A stretch of 19,919 nucleotides of DNA from JADHOX01 sp038120515 (GTDB taxonomy: Bacteria; Pseudomonadota; Alphaproteobacteria; Rickettsiales; JABIRX01): NCBI GenBank assembly GCA_038120515.1, contig JAYOLW010000025.1:1-19919 (forward strand), in the 5' to 3' direction. The position numbers and the translations under genes were made by a program. Below are positions 14,774-19,919 of this stretch, piece by piece. Position 1 is the stretch's first letter. The number at the start of each line of letters is the position of its first letter. The notes below the pieces were generated by a model. It saw nothing but the letters and a program-made list of their open reading frames with translations, did not search any database and was not told where the DNA came from.

Positions 14774-16783
14774 ATGACTATAAAAAAAATTCTTATTGCC
14801 AATCGAGGAGAAATAGCTGTTAGAGTTATCAAAACAGCTCAAAAGCTTGGTATTAAAACTGTTGCTGTGTATTCAGAGTCTGATAGTAACTCTTTAGCTG
14901 TAAGTATGGCTGATGAATCATATCTGATTGGCCCATCTCCTTCTAATCAAAGTTATTTAGTTATTGATAATATCATAAAAGTAATAGAGCAATCAGGTGC
15001 TGATAGTGTGCATCCTGGTTATGGTTTTTTGTCTGAAAATTATGAGTTTGCAAAGAGGTTGGAAGAAATTGGGGTTAAGTTAATTGGTCCATCTAAGGAG
15101 TCGATTCTGGCGATGGGTGACAAGATTACTTCTAAAAAAATTGCAACTGAGGCAAAGGTTAATACTGTGCCGGGTTATGTTGGTACTATTAAATCTGATA
15201 GCGAGGCGGAAGAAATCGCTAATAATATTGGTTTTCCGGTAATGATTAAGGCTGCTGCTGGTGGTGGTGGTCGAGGAATGCGGATTGTTCATGATAAAAA
15301 AGACGTGATTTCGGCTTTTAAGTCGGCTGAAGCCGAGGCTGTGAAAAGTTTTGGTGATGGTAGAATCTTTATTGAAAAATTTATTGAAAAGCCTCGTCAT
15401 ATTGAAATTCAAGTTATGGCGGATCAGTATGGAAATGTTGTTTGTCTTGGAGAGAGAGAGTGTTCTATTCAAAGATACAATCAGAAGGTAATAGAGGAAG
15501 CTCCAAGTCCATTCTTGACGCCCGAAATTAGAAGTGAGATGTATAGGCAAAGTGCTAGCCTTGCTAAAAAAGTAGGTTATTATTCAGTTGGTACAATTGA
15601 GTATATAGTTGATCAATCAGGAAGTTTTTATTTTCTAGAGATGAATACTAGGCTTCAAGTTGAGCATCCTGTAACAGAGCTTATTACCGGTTTTGATTTG
15701 GTTGAGCAGATGATTAATATTGCTAATGGTGAAAAATTATCTGTTACTCAAGATGATATCAAGTTGAATGGGTGGGCTATTGAGTCAAGAATTTATGCTG
15801 AAGATCCTTCAAGAGGATTTTTGCCATCAAGTGGTAGAATATCCAAGTATCATCAACCTAATGAGTCTGCAAATATAAGGGTTGATACTGGTGTTTACGA
15901 AGGTGATGAAATATCTATGTTTTACGATCCTATGATTGCTAAAGTTTGTTCATATGGGGCAAGTAGAACAGAAGCAATTGGGCATATGCAGAAGGCATTA
16001 TCTCAATATGCTATTGAGGGAGTTTCGCATAATATTAATTTTTTAGAAGATGTTATTCATAGTGAAAGATTTGCCAGTGGTGATCTTTCAACAAATTATA
16101 TTGCTGAAGAGTACCCTGATGGTTATGAGGTTGGTGATATAGGATCAGAAAGTTTGTTACCAGTTTTTTGTGCTGCAACAGTTATTAGGCTGAGAACATC
16201 TGAACGGTTATCAGGAATAACTGATCAGCTTAAAAACGCTGAGAAGGAGATTAATACAAGATGGGCTGTTTGTCTAAAAAATGAGGTTCATATAGTTGAA
16301 ATTATAGAGACTTCCAAAGACAATTTTGAGTTTTTGATTAATGGTCGAAAGATAGTTTTTGAATCTCATTGGCGTCTTGGTTCTGCAGTTTTTTTCGCCA
16401 GATTTGATGGCAATGATATTGCTTTAAGATACCGAGTTAGAAATAACCTTTATGTATTCTCTTCGCAAGGTGGTGAAATTGAACTGTCAGTTACTACTCC
16501 AAGAGTTGCTGAGCTTATGAAGTATATGCCTGAAACAACAAATGATGTTGATGATTCATTGCTTGAAGCTCCGATTTCGGGTAAAATTATAGATTTAAGG
16601 GTAGCTGCGGGTGATAAAGTAAATAAGGGTTCGGAGCTTTTTGTTATTGAGGCTATGAAGATGGAAAATACTATACTATCAGATGTTGAAGCAGTTATTG
16701 AGTCTATAGATGTAAAGATAGGAAGTAACGTTCAGTCTGGTGATGTTGTAATAAAATTTGAGAAATCTCAAGAAGCTGCTTAA
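14774..16783 (+). CDS. pccA: Propionyl-CoA carboxylase alpha chain (biotin carboxylase plus biotin carrier)
   Basis: Carboxylates biotin with ATP and bicarbonate and carries it to PccB. The 669-residue product begins with the biotin carboxylase domain: IANRGEIAVRVI at 8-19, HPGYGFLSEN at 80-89, the ATP-grasp glycine loop GGGGRGM at 163-169 and the catalytic EMNTRLQVEHP at 289-299. A BT linker domain follows (about 460-590). The C-terminal biotinyl domain has EAMKMEN with the biotinylated lysine near K629. All domains are intact, so the pair forms a functional enzyme if a biotin ligase is present elsewhere. Spacing to pccB is 2 bases, indicating translational coupling. The product feeds methylmalonyl-CoA towards succinyl-CoA, linking to the TCA cycle. 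Confidence 0.97.
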   Translation: MTIKKILIANRGEIAVRVIKTAQKLGIKTVAVYSESDSNSLAVSMADESYLIGPSPSNQSYLVIDNIIKVIEQSGADSVHPGYGFLSENYEFAKRLEEIGVKLIGPSKESILAMGDKITSKKIATEAKVNTVPGYVGTIKSDSEAEEIANNIGFPVMIKAAAGGGGRGMRIVHDKKDVISAFKSAEAEAVKSFGDGRIFIEKFIEKPRHIEIQVMADQYGNVVCLGERECSIQRYNQKVIEEAPSPFLTPEIRSEMYRQSASLAKKVGYYSVGTIEYIVDQSGSFYFLEMNTRLQVEHPVTELITGFDLVEQMINIANGEKLSVTQDDIKLNGWAIESRIYAEDPSRGFLPSSGRISKYHQPNESANIRVDTGVYEGDEISMFYDPMIAKVCSYGASRTEAIGHMQKALSQYAIEGVSHNINFLEDVIHSERFASGDLSTNYIAEEYPDGYEVGDIGSESLLPVFCAATVIRLRTSERLSGITDQLKNAEKEINTRWAVCLKNEVHIVEIIETSKDNFEFLINGRKIVFESHWRLGSAVFFARFDGNDIALRYRVRNNLYVFSSQGGEIELSVTTPRVAELMKYMPETTNDVDDSLLEAPISGKIIDLRVAAGDKVNKGSELFVIEAMKMENTILSDVEAVIESIDVKIGSNVQSGDVVIKFEKSQEAA

Positions 16784-16834
16784 TTTTGATATTGGTTAAG
16801 CTGTAATCTGCCAGTTATTCTAGATAAAAAGTAC

Positions 16835-16862
16835 TTGACGAATAGTATATTAAATATATTTT
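16835..16862 (+). promoter_or_regulatory. Promoter of the rpsL-rpsG-fusA-tuf operon
   Basis: TTGACG (16835-16840) matches the -35 consensus at five of six bases. It is followed by 16 bases and TATTTT (16857-16862), with an overlapping TATATT at 16855-16860. The start of rpsL is about 31 bases further on. The position just before a ribosomal operon, after a 110-base gap from pccA, supports a real promoter. No ribosomal-protein autoregulatory structure was recognised. Confidence 0.5.
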
Positions 16863-16893
16863 GCTCGGTTCACTAAGAATTAGATTTTGTTAT

Positions 16894-17265
16894 ATGCCTA
16901 CTATTAGTCAATTGGTTAGAAAGCCAAGAAAAATTATTAAAAAAGGAACTGACAGTCCTGCTCTTGCAAATTGTTCTCAAAAAAGAGGTGTTTGTGTAAG
17001 AGTATACACAACAACTCCAAAAAAACCAAACTCTGCACTTAGAAAAGTGGCAAGAGTAAGGCTTACCAATAAAAAAGAAGTTATTGCATATATTCCAGGT
17101 GAAGGGCATAATCTTCAAGAGCATTCTGTTGTTTTAATCCATGGTGGAAGGGTAAAGGACCTTCCAGGTGTTAGATATAGAATCGTTCGTGGGTCTCATG
17201 ATACTCAAGGTGTTAGAGATAGAAAACGTGGTCGTTCCAGATATGGAGCTAAAAAACCTAAATAA
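16894..17265 (+). CDS. rpsL: 30S ribosomal protein S12
   Basis: S12 of the small-subunit decoding centre. Starting at ATG 16894 the product has 123 residues and begins MPTISQLVRKPRK, as in other bacteria. An in-frame upstream TTG at 16861 would add 11 residues with no family counterpart and overlaps the promoter, so it is rejected. The segment TPKKPNSALRK and GGRVKDLPGVRY keep the lysines equivalent to E. coli K42 and K87, so the known streptomycin-resistance substitutions at those sites are absent. First gene of the str operon; rpsG follows after 14 bases. Confidence 0.98.
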   Translation: MPTISQLVRKPRKIIKKGTDSPALANCSQKRGVCVRVYTTTPKKPNSALRKVARVRLTNKKEVIAYIPGEGHNLQEHSVVLIHGGRVKDLPGVRYRIVRGSHDTQGVRDRKRGRSRYGAKKPK

Positions 17266-17279
17266 TTTTTTGTTTAATT

Positions 17280-17753
17280 ATGTCTAGAAGAAGAAAGTCA
17301 GTAAAAAGAAAAATTAATCCTGATAGTAAATATAACAGTTTGTTAGTTGCAAAATTTATTAATTTTGTAATGGAGCAAGGTAAAAAAAATGTTGCTGAAT
17401 CAATTGTATATAATGCATTTGATCTTATTAAATCAAAAGGAAAACAAGAGAGTCCACTTGATGCATTTACTGAAGCTGTTAAGGCTGTTGAGCCAAAAAT
17501 AGAGGTAAAATCAAGAAGAGTTGGTGGCGCTACATATCAGGTTCCAGTTGACGTTGAGGAAAATAGGGCAAAAGTTTTAGCGATTAGATGGATATTGTCG
17601 TCTGTTGCAAAAAGAAAAGAAAGAACTGCTGCTGAAAGGTTGTTTTCAGAAGTTATGGATATTCTAGCTGGTAGAGGTAATTCTCTAAAAACGCGTGAAA
17701 ATACTCATAAAATGGCTGAAGCAAACCGTGCCTTTGCACACTATAAATGGTAG
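17280..17753 (+). CDS. rpsG: 30S ribosomal protein S7
   Basis: S7 binds the 3' domain of 16S rRNA and nucleates assembly of the small-subunit head. At 157 residues it has family length. The basic N-terminus MSRRRKSVKRKINPDSKY, the central VEVKSRRVGGATYQVPV-like segment (here IEVKSRRVGGATYQVPV) and the C-terminal TRENTHKMAEANRAFAHYKW (split NT/HKMAEANRAFAHY as in the family) are all characteristic. It lies 14 bases after rpsL and 9 bases before fusA. The ATG at 17280 has no SD, suggesting coupling to rpsL translation. Confidence 0.98.
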   Translation: MSRRRKSVKRKINPDSKYNSLLVAKFINFVMEQGKKNVAESIVYNAFDLIKSKGKQESPLDAFTEAVKAVEPKIEVKSRRVGGATYQVPVDVEENRAKVLAIRWILSSVAKRKERTAAERLFSEVMDILAGRGNSLKTRENTHKMAEANRAFAHYKW

Positions 17754-17762
17754 GAAAATATT

Positions 17763-19847
17763 ATGGCACCAAACTTTAAATATGATTTAAATAATTATAG
17801 AAATATTGGCATCATGGCTCATATTGATGCTGGAAAAACTACTACAACCGAAAGAATCTTGTATTACACTGGAAAGTCTCATAAAATTGGTGAGGTACAT
17901 GAAGGTGCTGCTACAATGGACTGGATGGAGCAAGAGCAAGAAAGAGGGATTACTATAACATCGGCGGCAACTACATGCTTTTGGAATGGTAAAAGAATTA
18001 ATATTATTGATACTCCAGGACACGTTGATTTTACAATTGAAGTGGAAAGATCGTTGAGAGTTTTGGATGGAGCTGTAGCAGTTTTTGATGGTGTTGCGGG
18101 AGTGGAGCCGCAATCTGAAACAGTGTGGAGGCAAGCTGATAAGTATTTTGTTCCTAGGATTTGTTTCGTAAATAAAATGGATAGAACTGGTGCAGATTTT
18201 TATCGTTGTGTTGATATGATGGTTGACCGTTTAGGTGCTTCTCCGCTAGTAGCATCAATACCAATTGGTTCTGGTGAAGATTTTTCTGCAATCATTGACC
18301 TCGTAAAGATGAAGCAGTGTGTTTGGAAAGATGAAACCCTTGGTGCGGAGTATGAATATCATGATATACCTGAAGAATATTTAGCTAAGGCAGAAGAGTA
18401 TCGTTCAAAATTAGTCGAAACTGCTGTTGAGCAGGATGATGATTTGATGGAAAAGTATCTTTCAGGTGAAGACGTAAATGAAGAAGAAATTATATCATGT
18501 ATAAGAAAAGGTGTTATTAATCAAGCTTTTGTCCCTGTTATTTGTGGTTCAGCTTTTAAAAACAAAGGTGTTCAATTGCTTTTGGATTCAATTGTAAATT
18601 ATTTACCTAGTCCATTAGATGTTGATGATGTTGAGGGTACTGATGTTAATGATGAGGAAAAAGTAATAAAGTGTAAGGCATCTGAGAAAGATAACTTAGC
18701 AATGCTTGCATTTAAAATCATGACAGATCCATTTGTTGGATCTTTAACTTTTACAAGAATATATTCTGGTACATTAAAATCCGGAGACACTGTAGTGAAT
18801 TCTGTAAAAGGTCACAAAGAAAGAGTTGGAAGAATGTTGTTAATGCATGCTAACTCAAGAGAGGATATTAAAGAAGCTAAAGCTGGAGATATTGTTGCTA
18901 TTGCTGGACTTAAAAAGACAACAACAGGAGAAACATTATGCGATCCAAATAATCAAGTTATTTTGGAAAGAATGGAGTTTCCTGATCCAGTAATTGAGGT
19001 CGCTGTTGAGCCAAATACTACTGCTGATCAAGAAAAAATGGGATTAGCATTGTCTAGACTAGCTTCTGAAGATCCATCATTGCAAATTTCCTCAGATGAG
19101 GAATCTGGGCAAACAATCCTGAAAGGAATGGGTGAGCTTCATTTGGAAATCATTGTTGATAGATTAAAAAGAGAGTTTAAAGTTGATGCAAATATAGGAC
19201 AACCGCAAGTTGCATATAGAGAAGCAATTACTAAGGAATATGAGGTAGATTATACTCATAAAAAACAAAGTGGTGGTGCTGGACAATATGCAAGAGTAAA
19301 AATTTTGTTTGAACAAGGTGAAGTTGGTAGCAATTTTACATTTGAAAGTAAAATCACTGGAGGAGCGGTTCCAAAAGAGTACATTCCTGGCGTTGTAAAA
19401 GGTTTGGAACAAAGTATGAATAATGGAATTCTTGCTGGTTACCCTATGGTTGATATGAAAGCAACATTACTTGATGGTGATTTTCATGATGTGGATTCTA
19501 GCGTACTGGCATTTGAAATTGCAGCAAAAGCTGCATACAAAGAAGCGATGCCAAATGCAGGACCTGTAATTCTAGAGCCATTAATGAAGGTTGAAGTAAT
19601 AACCCCTGAGGATTATATGGGTGATATTATTGGTGATTTAAATTCTAGACGTGGGCAGGTTAGCGGAATGGAGTCAAGAGCAAATGCTCAAGTAATTAAC
19701 GCTAATGTACCACTTGCTAGTATGTTTGGTTATGTAAACGAGCTTAGATCAATGTCTCAAGGAAGAGCGCAATTTTCAATGGTATTTTCACATTATGAAG
19801 CTGTACCAAGACAAATATCAGAAGAAATAATTTCAAAAACAAAATAA
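17763..19847 (+). CDS. fusA: Translation elongation factor G
   Basis: GTPase that drives tRNA-mRNA translocation on the ribosome. The 694-residue product has all five EF-G domains. The G domain shows AHIDAGKT at 19-26 (P loop), RGITI at 61-65 (switch I), DTPGHVDF at 83-90 (switch II) and NKMD at 137-140 (guanine specificity). Domain IV is recognisable from YTHKKQSGGAGQYARVK, and the C-terminal domain from YMGDIIGDLNSRRGQ. An AGGA lies about 8 bases upstream of the ATG. It is third in the str operon and has standard length. No sign of a second, specialised EF-G type. Confidence 0.98.
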   Translation: MAPNFKYDLNNYRNIGIMAHIDAGKTTTTERILYYTGKSHKIGEVHEGAATMDWMEQEQERGITITSAATTCFWNGKRINIIDTPGHVDFTIEVERSLRVLDGAVAVFDGVAGVEPQSETVWRQADKYFVPRICFVNKMDRTGADFYRCVDMMVDRLGASPLVASIPIGSGEDFSAIIDLVKMKQCVWKDETLGAEYEYHDIPEEYLAKAEEYRSKLVETAVEQDDDLMEKYLSGEDVNEEEIISCIRKGVINQAFVPVICGSAFKNKGVQLLLDSIVNYLPSPLDVDDVEGTDVNDEEKVIKCKASEKDNLAMLAFKIMTDPFVGSLTFTRIYSGTLKSGDTVVNSVKGHKERVGRMLLMHANSREDIKEAKAGDIVAIAGLKKTTTGETLCDPNNQVILERMEFPDPVIEVAVEPNTTADQEKMGLALSRLASEDPSLQISSDEESGQTILKGMGELHLEIIVDRLKREFKVDANIGQPQVAYREAITKEYEVDYTHKKQSGGAGQYARVKILFEQGEVGSNFTFESKITGGAVPKEYIPGVVKGLEQSMNNGILAGYPMVDMKATLLDGDFHDVDSSVLAFEIAAKAAYKEAMPNAGPVILEPLMKVEVITPEDYMGDIIGDLNSRRGQVSGMESRANAQVINANVPLASMFGYVNELRSMSQGRAQFSMVFSHYEAVPRQISEEIISKTK

Positions 19848-19864
19848 ATTTTAAGGTATTAATT

Positions 19865-19919
19865 ATGAGTAAAGAAGTATTTGAAAGAAATAAGGTTCAT
19901 GTAAATGTTGGAACGATTG
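19865..19919 (+). CDS. tuf: Elongation factor Tu, N-terminal fragment (cut by window end)
   Basis: The last 55 bases open a frame MSKEVFERNKVHVNVGTI, which matches the start of EF-Tu just before its P loop. AAGG sits about 8 bases before the ATG. Position 17 bases after fusA is the standard str-operon order. Only 18 residues are visible, so integrity cannot be judged. Confidence 0.92.
   Translation, partial: MSKEVFERNKVHVNVGTI

Noticed and set aside
15080..15550. A 156-codon open frame on the minus strand inside pccA.
   Set aside because: It lies wholly over the conserved biotin carboxylase domain, is Ser/Asn/Phe-rich and has no recognisable motif.
16861..16893. N-terminal extension of S12 from an upstream TTG.
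   Set aside because: The added residues have no counterpart in S12, and the segment overlaps the -10 region; the ATG at 16894 matches the universal start.
17787..18134. A 115-codon minus-strand frame over the EF-G G domain.
   Set aside because: Shadow of strongly conserved fusA codons.

Overview
The window looks like chromosomal DNA of an AT-rich alphaproteobacterium, most likely a member of the Rickettsiales or a relative with an intracellular lifestyle. This rests on codon use dominated by A/T, short gene spacing, few clear Shine-Dalgarno sites, and the gene set: an alphaproteobacterial-type COQ9, a split F1 ATP synthase operon, a paired propionyl-CoA carboxylase, an MPP-like M16 peptidase and the str ribosomal operon. 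No tRNA, rRNA, CRISPR array, insertion sequence or prophage gene is visible. Most of the window is ordinary housekeeping DNA.

Layout. Positions 1-1661 hold the 3' end of sdhA, then sdhB and a tiny rpmJ. Positions 1764-4781 hold atpH-atpA-atpG, but atpD and atpC do not follow. Instead come a COQ9-family ubiquinone gene and a secreted gamma-glutamyltransferase (ggt). The ggt gene contains a 10-N assembly gap that is almost certainly spurious: a 9-base duplicate flanks the Ns, and removing 19 bases restores one 577-residue frame. Two minus-strand genes follow: an unrecognised 196-residue repeat protein (7143-7733) and an M16 zinc peptidase (7784-8998). thiC is transcribed divergently from the peptidase. 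A non-coding stretch (10881-11152) carries a perfect GC-rich palindrome, a duplicated SD-bearing segment and a terminator-like hairpin. After it come an isolated type IV prepilin, a HIT protein, ubiA, pccB-pccA, and then rpsL-rpsG-fusA-tuf, with tuf cut by the window edge.

How the genes fit together. Succinate dehydrogenase feeds ubiquinone, which UbiA and COQ9 help make, and ATP synthase uses the resulting gradient. Propionyl-CoA carboxylase feeds propionyl units towards succinyl-CoA. ThiC makes the thiamine pyrimidine. GGT can release amino acids from glutathione in the periplasm.

The least ordinary locus is the 196-residue gene. It has a perfect consensus sigma70-type promoter (TTGACA-17-TATAAT) with a predicted leader of only about a dozen bases. 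It also has a near-identical internal DNA duplication and a polyproline linker encoded by a G/C-rich tract that stands out from its surroundings. Its duplicated units resemble, only loosely, actin-binding WH2 motifs.
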